Source: Hypsibius dujardini (Eukaryota > Tardigrada > Eutardigrada > Parachela > Hypsibiidae). Taken from it: a stretch of 49,806 nucleotides of DNA. How positions within the stretch are numbered: the stretch's first letter is position 1; each line of letters starts with the position of its first letter. The DNA is taken from positions 1 to 49,806 of the forward strand of contig LRSR01007099.1 of assembly GCA_001579985.1 (NCBI GenBank). Reading direction: 5' to 3'. The translations under genes and the position numbers were made by a program. The notes beneath the pieces were generated by a model. That model ran no database searches. It worked only from the letters and a program-made list of their open reading frames with translations, and was not told the DNA's origin. Below, one piece after another: positions 30,397 to 41,886 of this stretch.

Positions 30397-31406
30397 GGCA
30401 AAGCTGAAAGGAGAAAAGGGAGAGAAGGGAGAAAAAGAGAAATATCGTGAAATGAAACAGACTGCGAAATCAAACGAATTTTATATGCTCTTCGTATCAT
30501 CAATTATTTTCGTGCTAGAAAACTAATGGTCAAGGTAGTTAAGGTAAAGACAGGTTTACCAATCAAAAACGGCGGCGCAGCTTCTTCGCCCATCTAGATT
30601 TGAGCGAGAGTCCGCGGCCAGTCTAGTCGTTTCCGTCGGCTGTCCGCCGGGCGACACCATCCTCGGGCAATCTTAATTAACAGTTGTAGCTACTTTTAAT
30701 CGGCGGATTATGTAACTTTTACAGACAACCCTGACATCGCAACGGTTTCCCCTTTCTTTCTGAACATGCTTTCACAATGTGTCCCATATCCAGCCGCATC
30801 GTCTCGGACGGAATAAATTCCACCGCTTTTTTAACTGGGCGCCGATTAGACGGCCACAAACCCGTTTTCAGGGAGCCTCGTGGTCTCTAACTAGCCATTA
30901 ATTATTTCATCAAATTTCGACAATAACGAGCAGGTGAATTTAGAATGTTTTTAGATACTCCGTTAACTGTACAAAGCATCGATGAAAGTGGAGGGGGCAA
31001 CATCGAAAAGACAGACAAAATCATGGCACTGAATTTCTGATTATGTTTTATGAATGCTTTTATACATTATCACTGAAAGGGGTAGGAATCTGAAGAAGAA
31101 GAAGATGAAACGCTTTTTGCATGCTTTTATATGCTCTGCATTATTGCAGTTAAATGCATCACTGATTATAAAAGAAAGTTTTTTCATTTTGTGGTACGTC
31201 TGTAAAAGAAAGCCTAATATTAGCGAAAGCGTTCATGGAGAATAGAAAGAAATTAATGTTGCCTCAAAGAATGTAAAATGTTTCTTAGTTTTCTAATTCG
31301 AATACCGTAGCTCCATCCTGTAGTATGAAACCGAATGAAAAACTTAAGTTAAACGTTGGTGTCGCTTCATCCCTTAAACCTACGTAGTTGCGTAATCCCA
31401 TTTTTG
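30397..31406. other. intergenic upstream of the YVAP gene
   Basis: Contains the purine-rich (plus strand) stretch that is the polypyrimidine tract of the YVAP gene, and its presumed promoter. No other gene is seen. The open frame at 31054-31245 has no recognisable motif. Confidence 0.45.
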
Positions 31407-31555
31407 TACTGTATTTTCGCGTTAGACAGGGACAGTCGTACTGGAGTGGAACGTGTGCACGGCTGTGTGCACCGTACACACAGCACAAGCGCCGCTTGGC
31501 CGATTAAACGTTCCACAGCTCGTAGGCTGTCCCTGTCTAACGCGAAAATACAGTA
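31407..31555. mobile_element. TA-flanked MITE with 27-bp perfect terminal inverted repeats
   Basis: A 145-bp element (31409-31553). The left end begins CTGTATTTTCGCGTTAGACA and the right end is its exact reverse complement for at least 27 bp. It is flanked by TA on both sides, as in Tc1/mariner-pogo elements. Two other TA-flanked MITEs of similar size that also begin CTGTA or CTGTG lie at 35023 and 44186. Confidence 0.85.
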
Positions 31556-31857
31556 CAATTTAATACCAAAAATTGAGAGAAATACCCATATTTTTACTTT
31601 TATTTTTTCACGTCATGCCTAAAATGATGGTTTGTAAATCAGTCAAAATTAATTGGTTTTACTTTGCTTTAACAGTCTTGGAGCCACACAACAAATCAGT
31701 GATAATCATCGTAAAATAAAATAAAAACTTTCTCACGGGCTTTACCGGTGATGAATATTTTTAAATTTATCATCAATAAAGTTGTAAATGAAAAAAATAT
31801 TCCATCTGATTCAGAATTCGGCACTTGAATACTGTGGTATTGCAATCTAATGATCAG

Positions 31858-32509
31858 TTGGGACTTCAGACCGTGCATAGAATCTGACTCCGTCATCATA
31901 ACAACCTCGCTGCGACAATGGGTTCGCTTAATCCCGACTGGTCAGATGAGATCATCTACCAGGAAGTGCGAGCCATTGTGACTGCACAGCTGTAACATAT
32001 CACTTACAACGTGAGATCCCATTTTCAGATCTATGTCTCAGTGTCTCGCTTAATACAATTCCCTCCAGAAATGGCTGCCGATTTTGCTGGCTGACGCAGA
32101 CCTCACAAAATGGAATCTGAAACTCCACCGTATGGGTCGATTCGCCAAATTCAAGCGACCATTCAGGTCCCGCTGAAGAGTACTTTCTACTGATACTCAA
32201 TACTGATAAGCTTCACGATGAGCCGTATGTGATAGTGGAAGTTGTTCGAGTGATGACCGAACAGAAGGGCAAGCAGGTCGACAGTAGTATGACCCAACAG
32301 CTAGCGGCCCAACTGTTCTCGGATCAAGAAAAGGCATTCGGCCAGGATCTGGTTAGTCTAAACATTCAACGAGGTCGCAGTCATGGCTTGCCGAATTACA
32401 TGGAATGGCGCAAATGGTGTGGGTTGCCAACAGCTAGCACTTTCCTTCAGCTGACTCGCCTGAACATCCCACCGAAAGAGATGCTTGATAAGCTAAGCCA
32501 GGCTTATGA
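31858..32509 (+). pseudogene. heme peroxidase pseudogene D, exons 14-16 only
   Basis: Very close relative of peroxidase C. 31858-32010 matches exon 14 but has TGA in place of a Trp codon and TAA in place of the Gln codon of the AQLQHITY motif. From 32069 an exon-15 copy runs directly into the middle of exon 16, with intron 15 and about half of exon 16 (including the proximal His) deleted. The remaining part stays open to the GA|gtaagc donor at 32509. The motif is NIQRGRSHGLPNY, with Asp of GRDHG replaced by Ser. No upstream exons 1-13 are present. Confidence 0.9.
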
Positions 32510-32559
32510 GTAAGCGGGCCAAGCAGGCAGACATATTGATAGGCTGAGACAAACAATTA

Positions 32560-32612
32560 GACAATCAGACAGTCAGTCAGACAGACAGAGAAACAGACAG
32601 ACAGAGAGACAG
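32560..32612. repeat. degenerate (GACA)n after pseudogene D exon 16
   Basis: Matches the position of the GACA array in intron 16 of peroxidase C (38648-38731). Confidence 0.8.
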
Positions 32613-32666
32613 TATAATACACAATACAGTATGACACACAATACACAATATTACCTCGTATTTATT

Positions 32667-33130
32667 TACCCATACGAGGTAAAAGTTCCGATGCCGCACA
32701 AGTTTGGAATCAGAAACAAAAGCACGGTTCACATCAATGGCAGTTTGATTCGTGAAATCTACGTCGTCACAATATCCGATTTTTTATATAATTTAATGAA
32801 TGACCTTGAAAGAAACACCTAATTTTTTTAATATCATACACGCCTAACACTATATTTTTCATGCGCCGGTTGCAGAGAGTTATATAATAAAAACTATTGA
32901 TTAAAAAATGCCACACCATGTGTCAGTGTTGGAATCGTAGACCACCTGGTTTCACTAACTTGTGAGAGAGACGGAGACCGAAAAAAAACATATTTCTTTT
33001 TCTCCCCTCCCGGTCATACCATGTGTCGTAACTTGTGGCTATGGCGGCTGCAGCTGCACCTTAATTTCAGCCGCGCAGAAACACTTCCCTGTTCTCTGAA
33101 ATTGAGCCTTTTAACTCATTACTCATAAGT
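32667..33130. repeat. direct repeat R1 flanking peroxidase C
   Basis: About 460 bp, starting ACGAGGTAAAAGTTCCGATG and ending near GAGCCTTTTAACTCATTACT. It is closely similar, in the same orientation, to R2 at 40006-40520. It lies just downstream of pseudogene D exon 16. Confidence 0.85.
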
Positions 33131-33325
33131 TTATAAAATAAATAAACTGGTTTATCGACTTAATTAACCAGTGACTGACGAATGCAGTCGCCGACTATTA
33201 CGACAAATTTCTCGTTTGTCATAAAAAACTGAAACCTTCCCGGTCGGTGCTGTCTGACTACGGTATTCTGCTTGTGTCTCTGCTTAGTTTGATTATTCCT
33301 CATTTCCATCCAGCCTGAGTGGAAA

Positions 33326-36300
33326 ATGCGCAAAATCATGACGCTTTGGACGCGTTTGATGAAATCCTTGGGATTCCTCCTGCTTCTACGGAGCGACTCA
33401 ATTATAGGTAGAAAAAAAATGATATGTGCTTTATGTGAATCATGGATTTGTGTTTTGATATACTATATAATTTATACTATATGCTAGTAAATAAAAATAT
33501 ATTAATAACAATGAACCTTTACAGTTTCTCTTTTGTGTACAATTATAATGCTTATTTCATATATTATAGTCACACTTATATTTCGTTTTTCTTTCACATA
33601 TATTGTATATTTAATCTACATATACACTGCTATCTTTATCTCTATCTCTATCTCTATCTTTACTATAGAACATGTGCACATATTGTAATGGTACAGTTTT
33701 TATCTACTGTATATTAAAGTTTTGTAAATATTTCAATTATCTTTATATATTTTAAATACCAGATTCTTTATATATTTGAACTTGTATATTTTGTATATAC
33801 CGGTATTTACAGTACACTTGAGTATAATGCATATACAGTATATATGGTACTTTAAACATACAAGAACTATTTTTCACAGAAGCACAACGAGGTCGTCCAC
33901 AGTTTCAGGCGGCTGGACGGTCAATCAAAAGTTTCTCCAGCAACGAAAACTACTTCCAGACCGTGCCGGAGTACTGGCAGGACCGCAGATACGGCACCGG
34001 CTGGCACGGATGGAGTGAGGCCGCCGCCGACCTGGAGCAGCAATTTCAGTCCGCCGGCCACCGCGAATCCGTCAAGGTCGCCCCGATCTTTGTGAGCAAG
34101 ACATTTTCCGGTGCAACCAAGATCGCACTGGCCGAATTCCGCAAGGACCCACACCGCGAGCCGGAGGAGCAGGGCTCGTCGGACGCGCAGGCTGACGCGT
34201 TCAGCGCTACCCAACCGGATGCGCTGCGCAACGCACAGGACGCGCTGGTGCTCGAGAAATTCACATCGGCTTTGTTGAAAGAACCGTAAGACAACTCGCG
34301 GCATGCGCTGTAAAGTGTCAGGCATTTTAAATTGATATTTACACATCGGAATATTTGTGTTTTTAGCCGTATATCTAGATTTCAATTTACATTGAATGTT
34401 TCGAGATTTAATGTTATTTTATGGAATAGAGGAACGGATTTGAGAATCGAGCTACTTAATTTTACATAGCGCCCATTGCAGGTATCAGAAGTGTAGTTTG
34501 GCAATTCCCATGGATTTTAATATAAATATTAATTAAAGATGCACGTTCACCGAAGTGATTTAAAAATAAAATGCATTACTAATAGGTTAAGTCAATCACG
34601 GCAGAAATGGTTTCTATCCGAGACTGCACAGGGAAAACAACACTTTCTAACGTTTTCATACTTCCTTACGTTTATCTTCCAAATCTAATGATGCATAAAG
34701 CACTTGAGCAATTGTAGACAAAGCACCCTTCTCAAAAGAGGAACAGAATATATTACATAACAGTTACGTCAGATGACTTGACTGTTCGTTTTAGGGTAAT
34801 CAAGTAACGCGAAATTTTTTTGACAATCAACTGTGGATACAATATCTTGAAGGAAACGTCATTTGACAAACTTCTCATATCATTATTATTATTACCATTT
34901 GTATCGTATGTACATATACATTTGTATCTGTATACAAAATTTTTAGTGCATGTATGTAACATTATTTTATATATCTATTTTACATAAGTATATTTTATTG
35001 TTTATTTTATTGTTATTATATACTGTGGTGCCACTATTATAACGGTCGGTTTAATGACCTGGACAGCGCACTCGGTCTGTGTGTGCTGGCTGAGCGCCAA
35101 CTCATGACAGAGGCGAGTTTGACGGAGGCGGGGCTTAACCGATCGCTATAATCGTGGCACTACAGTATATCTTTGTTTGTTGTAGTGTATGTCTATAACA
35201 TTATTTCATATATACATATATTGTATACGCTATGTTTTGGGTAGGCTTGCATCGTACCCGAAAGACGAACAGGAGGATATCATTGACAAAATGGTCCTCC
35301 CGAAGGTCGTGACAAAGCTCATGCCATCTGCTCAGCATGCCGTGGCTGAAGCGAGGGCAGCTGGCGTGACAACCCAGGCTCCGACCGACGGAGAACGCGA
35401 CCCTCCCTCACCGCCCAATACCTGCGACGTGACCGATAAGTAAGTGTACTTTGCATTTTCGAGGCCTGGAAATTCTTCCTCTTTTGCATTCAGACGTGTG
35501 TCATATACAGTACCATATCCTATATTTTGATAGAGCGGTCGTACCGGTCAGCGATTTCCTCATCACCTCACCGGAGCAGCAGGTCTGCGCGAAGAGCAAG
35601 TACCGCACCCACTCCGGACGGTGTAACAACATTTGCTTCCCACATCGTGGAGAGAGCAATAGCCTCTTCCAAAGACGACTTAAGCCCGACTATCACGGAA
35701 TAGGTGCAGTTGCATTGTATGAAGGCTTTCTTAATTAAACTGTGCATCATTATTTTTGGAGAACAGTGAAGTAAATGTATTTATGCTTGGACTCAATATG
35801 TAAAAAAGTTACATTTGATATAGATAGATAATACTGTCGCTCAACAGAAAACGGACTTCGACGCAATTCGCGGGGCCAACCGTTGCCCAGTGCCCGTCTC
35901 GTGAGCTACACCCTAATAAGTACTACAACTAAGGAGGCACCTACGTGGACCACCATGGTAAGATTATTTTAAAATATCTACTTCCTAACAATGCCCCATC
36001 ATTGTGAAGTAATATTATGATGAACCGTCTCGGTTTTTGTTATAGTTCACACAGTTCGGGCAGTTCTTGGTACGATTTCATTATAATGTCTCAAAAAATT
36101 TGAACTTTGTTTCAGTTTCAATGTCTTTCGTTTCATTTTATGTCTATAGGACCACGATATAACAGTAGGTTCCCTCATGCCGCGAGAGTCTGCACGTTTA
36201 AAATATATTATTTTTTAATGTCCTCATCTTAGAATACCCCCAAATCTCCGTCGACAAAATGCTGCGCTAAAGGCGGCAACATCGACCCAAATAATTGTGC

Positions 36301-38686
36301 AGGTATAGATAGAGACATGATCGACAGCACAACAGGAGTTGAATGCTTGGTCAGCCTGTTCTTAAGCGCACTTAATCGTGAAACATATATATATAGAAAT
36401 ACTATATAATCGTGAAATGTGTAGCTATCGAGGTCCCCCCAGCGGATCCTTTTTACAAGCAGTAAGTTATTGTGTGTATATACGTGTATATACCGGATCT
36501 TGAAGAAGTTAATTATTCTGATTACTCATCTAGGTTCCCCGAGGTAAAATGTTTAAATTTCGTGAGGAGCCTGTCGGCTCCTCGACTCGACTGCAGGCTG
36601 GGTGCTCGCGAACAGTCCAACCAGCAGACGGCTTACATTGACGGCAGCCAAAGTGAGTTGAGAACAGGGTGTTTTTATCACGGTATACAAGTCTGTTTCC
36701 AGTCCTTCTAATTTGATGTTTGGCTGCCGTTTTCAGTTTACGGCTTTGCAGAAAGCAATGCAACCGAAGTCCCCATTAGGTCCTTTAGCAAAGGTAAACC
36801 GGCAAGATGATATATTAACAAAACTGTTCTGTATTGTTGGGCTGGGTTACCGACTGCCTTTTATTCTGTTCAGTTCTGATCTATTCTGGTCGCTTTTGTT
36901 CTGCCTGCTCTTGTCCTAACTCTTTGTTATTCCACTCTGAGTCATTCTGTTCTGATCTGTTCCAATTAAACCTGCAACAGTACCCTTTTTTGGCTCTGCT
37001 CTGTTTTCTGGTAAACCAGATTGTTTTATTTTGTTCTTTTTTGCGATGCTCTATGCGGTTTAATCCTATTCTGTTCTGTTTTGTGTTCTGTTCTGTTCTA
37101 TGTCCTGTTCTGTTCGGTCCAATTCGGTTCTATTCTGTTCTCTTCCTTCGCGTTCCGTTCCCTTCTCCCCTACTCTGATCTTAACTCAGTATTTGTATTT
37201 ACTTTGGTATTTTATTCGTTAGGAGAACTGTTAACCTCGACACCCTTTCCGGAACATCCGAACTTCAAAGGCCTTCCCAAACTGGCCAATAACTCGTGCC
37301 CGAACGGCGGAGTGAAAACGGGAATTAAACCGTGTTTGTATGCTGGTGAGTATGATGAAGGAAGAAAAGATAGCAAGCAGAAAATAATGATCTCTTTATA
37401 CCTCAAGGTGATAGACGTTGTAATGTTCAGGTAAAATTCAGCACTCCCCAATCTCTCTCGAAGTGTTACTCTATGTACAGCATTAGTAAATCAGTCTGAC
37501 TGTCATCTAGTTGGGACTTCAGACCATGCACACAATCTGGCTCCGGCATCATAACAACCTCGCTGCGACAATGGGTTCGCTCAATCCCGACTGGTCGGAT
37601 GAGATCATCTACGAGGAAGTGCGAGCCATTGTGGCCGCACAGCTGCAACATATCACCTACAATGTGAGATTCCCATTTCCAAATCTATGTCTCAATGTCT
37701 TGCTTAATAATTCCCTCCAGGAATGGTTGCCAGTTTTGCTGGCTGACGAAGACCTCACAAAATGGAATCTGAAACTCCAAACCACGGGCCGATTCAACGG
37801 ATATAATATTTCTTCCGATGCCGGTACGTATTGTGTGAGATAAATACTCATACTGGAAAACCAAAGTTTATTAAATCTGGTAACAACATTTATCGGCAGC
37901 ATCAGTGATTTTTCGTCCACGTTTTTGAGTTCTTACGTCATATATATATATATATATGTGTATAATTATAAAATAGAATTTCATTTTTTTATTAGAATAA
38001 TTCTTCTTTTATTGAGTACCGTATACCCCATTTTATTATAAATGGATTTCGCGACAACAATAACAAAAACAAAAATGTCTCTAAGAAACAGTTTTAAAAT
38101 TTACTGAATTGAAATGAAGAAGATTGACCAGTGTGCTGCAAAATCAATTCTACATTTTCAGGCTTAACGAATGAATTCTCGACTGCTGCCTTTCGCGTGG
38201 GTCATACGATGGTCGCCGAATCATTCGCACAGATGGATGGTGATTTTCATGCGACCGGTCAGGTCCCGCTGAAGAGCACTTTCTTCGATACGGATAAGTT
38301 TCACGATGAGCAGGATGTGATGGTGGAAGTTGTTCGCGGGATGACCAAACAGAAGGGCAAGCAGGTGGACAGTAGTGTGACTCAACAACTGGCGGGCCAT
38401 CTATTTGCAGGGAAGGCAAAGTTCGGCCAGGATCTGGTCAGTTTAAACATTCAGCGAGGTCGCGATCACGGCTTGCCGAATTACATGGAATGGCGCAAGT
38501 TGTGTGGACTGAAAACAGCAGACACTTTCATGAAGCTGCGTAAGCTGAATATTCTACCGACAGAGATGGTTGATCAGCTGCCCCTAATTTACGAGTAAGG
38601 GGTACAGGCAGTCAGACACAGGCAGGCAAACATGCAGATAGAATGACTGACAGACAGATAGACAGACAGACAGACGCAGACAGACA

Positions 38687-38729
<43 letters not shown>

Positions 38730-39376
38730 TGCTGACAGACAAACTGTTACGTTGGTCTTATGTCTGTCAATGTTTTCATTTCAGATCGGTTAAAGACATA
38801 GACCTCTACCCTGCCGGGATCGCCGAAATTCAAGGGGAAGGCGGCATCATCGGACCGACATTCAGCTGCATCATTGGTGAGCAATTTCAACGACTACGAT
38901 CCGCCGATCGGTTTTGGTACGAGAACGATCTCCCACTCCCATCGCGACTAAGTGACGGTACGTTAAAAAAACCTAACTACAGTATACATAGCTGCTATAT
39001 AGAGCAGCTTGTATCTCTTTTCGATGACATATAGTATATATCGGAGATGACGATGGTATTCATAATTGCACTTAACAATTATGTATTCAACAGATCAACT
39101 TAGCGCAATTCGGGAGACTTCCCTCGCCTCCATCCTCTGCAGCACGGTTGAGGGGCTCTCTTCCGTTCAGCCTAAAGTATTCCTGACCGATTCGGCGCGG
39201 TAGGTCCTGTGTACAAAGACATATATTAATCGATTGATTCCCATACCGCCACTTTGCACCTGCATTTTTTCCGCATCATTTGCAGGAACCCCCGGAAGGA
39301 CTGTAGATTTCACCGAACAATCTCACTTGAAGCGTGGAAAGACATGACAGATGATGACGATGATGATAGCCGATAA
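33326..39376 (+). CDS. heme peroxidase C (peroxinectin/peroxidasin-type), intact
   Basis: Nineteen exons encode 829 aa: 33326-33407, 33880-34285, 35245-35439, 35534-35703, 35848-35957, 36046-36069, 36150-36164, 36233-36302, 36425-36461, 36534-36652, 36737-36793, 37223-37345, 37408-37430, 37511-37663, 37721-37823, 38162-38594, 38785-38957, 39094-39199, 39286-39376. All phases fit. Exon structure is the same as gene B. Key residues: [18 protein letters not shown], distal His in DHDIT, PPADPFY, catalytic Arg/Glu in [29 protein letters not shown], proximal His in AFRVGHTM, and [13 protein letters not shown]. The N-terminal region (exons 2-3) is hardly alignable with A or B. The C-terminus carries an extra acidic tail with six Asp in a row. 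The signal peptide is long, with possible internal starts. Function as for gene B. Confidence 0.9.
35021..35167. mobile_element. TA-flanked MITE in peroxidase C intron 2
   Basis: A 143-bp element (35023-35165). It begins CTGTGGTGCCACTATTATAA and ends with the inverted form CTATAATCGTGGCACTACAG. TA lies on both sides. The ends resemble pogo/Tigger-type Tc1-mariner termini. Confidence 0.8.
36830..37160. repeat. degenerate TTCTG/TCTGTTC repeat in peroxidase C intron 11
   Basis: A pyrimidine-rich, imperfect pentamer array (TTCTG, TTTTG, GTTCTG). It produces spurious Phe/Cys/Leu-rich open frames. Confidence 0.8.
38648..38731. repeat. (GACA)n microsatellite in peroxidase C intron 16
   Basis: A clean GACA array in the intron where A and B carry TCTG, so the purine-rich strand is the transcribed-sense strand here. 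Peroxidases A and B have the opposite. Confidence 0.95.
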
Positions 39377-39579
39377 GGCATCCAGAACGAAGTCCACTGA
39401 AATTTTCCCCTTTTTTTATGCACATTTTATGTACCGCCGGCTGCAATGTTAAGGCATTGCTTGCCAACCATTTTCGGTGTTTTAAATGTCAGAGCTAGTC
39501 AGTAGCAAGTCCCATATTGTGTAGATCAGCTTAAATACCGAAATATATTTGCCTTAACACTGACCCATTTAGAATTTCA

Positions 39580-39780
39580 AACGGAATCGATCGGCATTAG
39601 CGAAATATTTGTCAAAGATTAGAGGACGGAGCTATGTGTACGTTTCGAAAAGGACTGAGATTTCGTGAGCGCAGACTTCGAAGATTAACACATATCTCCG
39701 CCCCCTAATCTCCTCTAACATTTGGCTAATGCAAATCGATTCCCAATTGAATTTTGCTTGGGAAAGAGTTAACAAAAGTT
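39580..39780. repeat. foldback repeat (GGCGGAGCT family)
   Basis: The left arm has AATCGATCGGCATTAGCGAA, then GGACGGAGCTATGTG. The right arm has CACATATCTCCGCCCCCTAA, then GCTAATGCAAATCGATTCCC. It lies downstream of peroxidase C. Confidence 0.8.
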
Positions 39781-40005
39781 TAATACAATACGTACAAACT
39801 TGGAGTCGGAAACGAAAGCACAAGTTCCCTTTAGAAGCAGTTTCGGGAAATCTACATCGTTACACTCTCCGTTTTTTTAATTTAATTTAGTGCATGACTT
39901 TGAAGAAAGAAAATATACATAAATATGTAACAAATTACATAAATAAAATTGCTTATTAAAAAATGTTACACCACGTATCGGTGTTGGCATCGTAAAACAA
40001 TATGT

Positions 40006-40520
40006 ACCCGGACGAGGTAAAAGTTCTGATGCCGCACAAGTTTGGAATCGGAAACAAAAGTAGAGCTCACATCAGTGGCAGTTTGATTCGTGAAATCTAC
40101 GTCGTTACACTCTCAGTTTTTTATATAATTTAATGAATGACCTTGAAGAAAGAAAACACATACATTTTTAAGTATCATACACGCTAAACACTATATTTTT
40201 CATGCGCCGGTTGCAAAGAGTTATATAATAAAAACTGTTGATTGAAAAATGCCACACCATGTATCAGTGTTGGAATCGTAAAATTCGGCAATTTTATAGT
40301 AAATAAAACATACATTTGCTGCTCGCCTACATTGGCACCTGGTTTCACTAACTTGTGAGAGAAATGGAGACCGTAAAAAAACATGTTCATATTTCTCCCC
40401 GCCTGGTCACACCGTGTGTCATACCTTGTAGCTATGGCGGCTGCGGCTGCACCCTTATTTCCGCCGCGCAGAACCACTTCCCCGTTCTCTGAATTCGAGC
40501 CTTTTAACTCACTAATCACA
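40006..40520. repeat. direct repeat R2 flanking peroxidase C
   Basis: Same orientation and high similarity to R1 (32667-33130), with an extra segment of about 50 bp near 40280-40330. A more diverged partial copy of the same sequence immediately precedes it (about 39789-40005). Confidence 0.85.
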
Positions 40521-40631
40521 AAATTCTTCTAAATTCATGCCGTCCTTTTCAAGTATATCTTGGATCACATTCAAGTTCACGTTTGCGGATATTTGTAATT
40601 CAATTTGACAAGCCTTCACGACCCTATACAG

Positions 40632-40905
40632 ACCAACTTGACGCAATTCGGCAGACTTCCCTCGCCTCCATTCTCTGCAGCATGGTTGAGGGGCTCTTCT
40701 TACTTCAGCAGGAAGTATTCCGGACCGTTTCTGCATCCTCCTCATTTGTCCTGTCTGCAAATTCGTATATTAAATTCGCTCGACCACAAAAATGCAACGG
40801 AATCTGCATCTCACACATTTTTGCAGAAATCCCCGGATGAACTGCAGCATATTGCGACCAATCTCTTTTAAAGTGTGAAAAGGCATCCAACTGGATCGTG
40901 ATAGC
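40632..40905 (+). pseudogene. heme peroxidase pseudogene E, exons 18-19 only
   Basis: 40632-40737 is a close copy of peroxidase C exon 18 ([17 protein letters not shown] in [18 protein letters not shown] here). Its splice donor has become CT. A copy of exon 19 follows an intact acceptor at 40827 and reads NPRMNCSILRPISFKV to a stop. No exon 17 or other upstream exon adjoins it; R2 lies directly upstream. It may be the 3' part of the same broken gene as pseudogene D. Confidence 0.85.
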
Positions 40906-41289
40906 TGATAAAGCATTCTCAACCAAATGAACTCGATTTCAGTCTTAACTCTTAATATGTAAATTATGTGTACCGCCGGCTTTTGTGTGGGGGTGGGCTT
41001 ATCCGATGTAATGCATTGCTAACATAAACTTTTTCTGTCTGAACGCTAGTCAGTACTCTGCGTATAAATACGCATTTGATACAAAAATATTGTCATGATT
41101 GCGACAGTCCGTCGGGAATTCTTCACGTTCAAATATTCCAAATAATTTTTTCAAAATCTGTGCCTGAAATTATAGCCGAAACCAGTCTGACTCAACTTAC
41201 TAGGGAAAATGCTCAGAAGAGAACCCAGAATGTTTCCGCTTTACGAGTCTTGAAGAGGCTTAAAATTACGCTGATTTTCACATTTATTT

Positions 41290-41760
41290 CATCGGTCAGG
41301 CTCTAAAAACTTTTTCCTGGCAGAATTTCAAAATTGGGAAAACACTGCAAGATTCCGTTTTACCTGATATTTTTAAAATGTAAAAACTTCAATTTTGGGA
41401 ATAGTTACATTTAAAGTGTTTAACAGTATTCCTCTTAACGTTCAATTTGAAAGCGATTGGTATCAGCAGAATGGTTTTTTTAGATCAGGGGCGGAGCTAC
41501 GGGTCATTCTCGAGTCCAACCGGAAACGTCCGAGTGAAAATGAATGACGCGTAGCTCCGCCCTGACTTCCGAAAAAGATTCTGCTAATGCCAATTGATTT
41601 CAAGTTACATTTTGAGAGGAATAATCTCAAAATTCTTTAAATTAAAGCATTTCCCAAAATTAGGGTTTTTACGGTGAAAATCAGAGAAAAATGGAACGTT
41701 TTTCCAACTTTGAAATTCTGTCAAAAAAAAGTTTTTAGTTCCTGGCCGATGAAAGACATT
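41290..41760. repeat. long foldback element (GGCGGAGCT family)
   Basis: Arms of about 220 bp. The left apex has GATTGGTATCAGCAGAATGG, then GGGGCGGAGCTACGGGTCAT. The right apex has ATGACGCGTAGCTCCGCCCT, then CTGCTAATGCCAATTGATTT. Outer parts also pair (AATTTCAAAATTGGGAA with TTCCAACTTTGAAATT). Similarity continues to about 41870, close to the ACT-type gene. Confidence 0.85.
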
Positions 41761-41886
41761 TTGAAAATTATTGTTATTATTAGCATTAGAAGATTCCGTT
41801 TTTCTCTGACTTGAAATCGTTTAAAAAAAGCATAAAGCGGAGTCATTATGGTTTCCCCCTCTGAAAATTGTCCCAAGTCAGACTTG

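Noticed and set aside
36834-37178. Phe/Cys/Leu-rich frame of 114 codons resembling a membrane protein
   Set aside because: It is a translation of the TTCTG repeat in intron 11 of peroxidase C.
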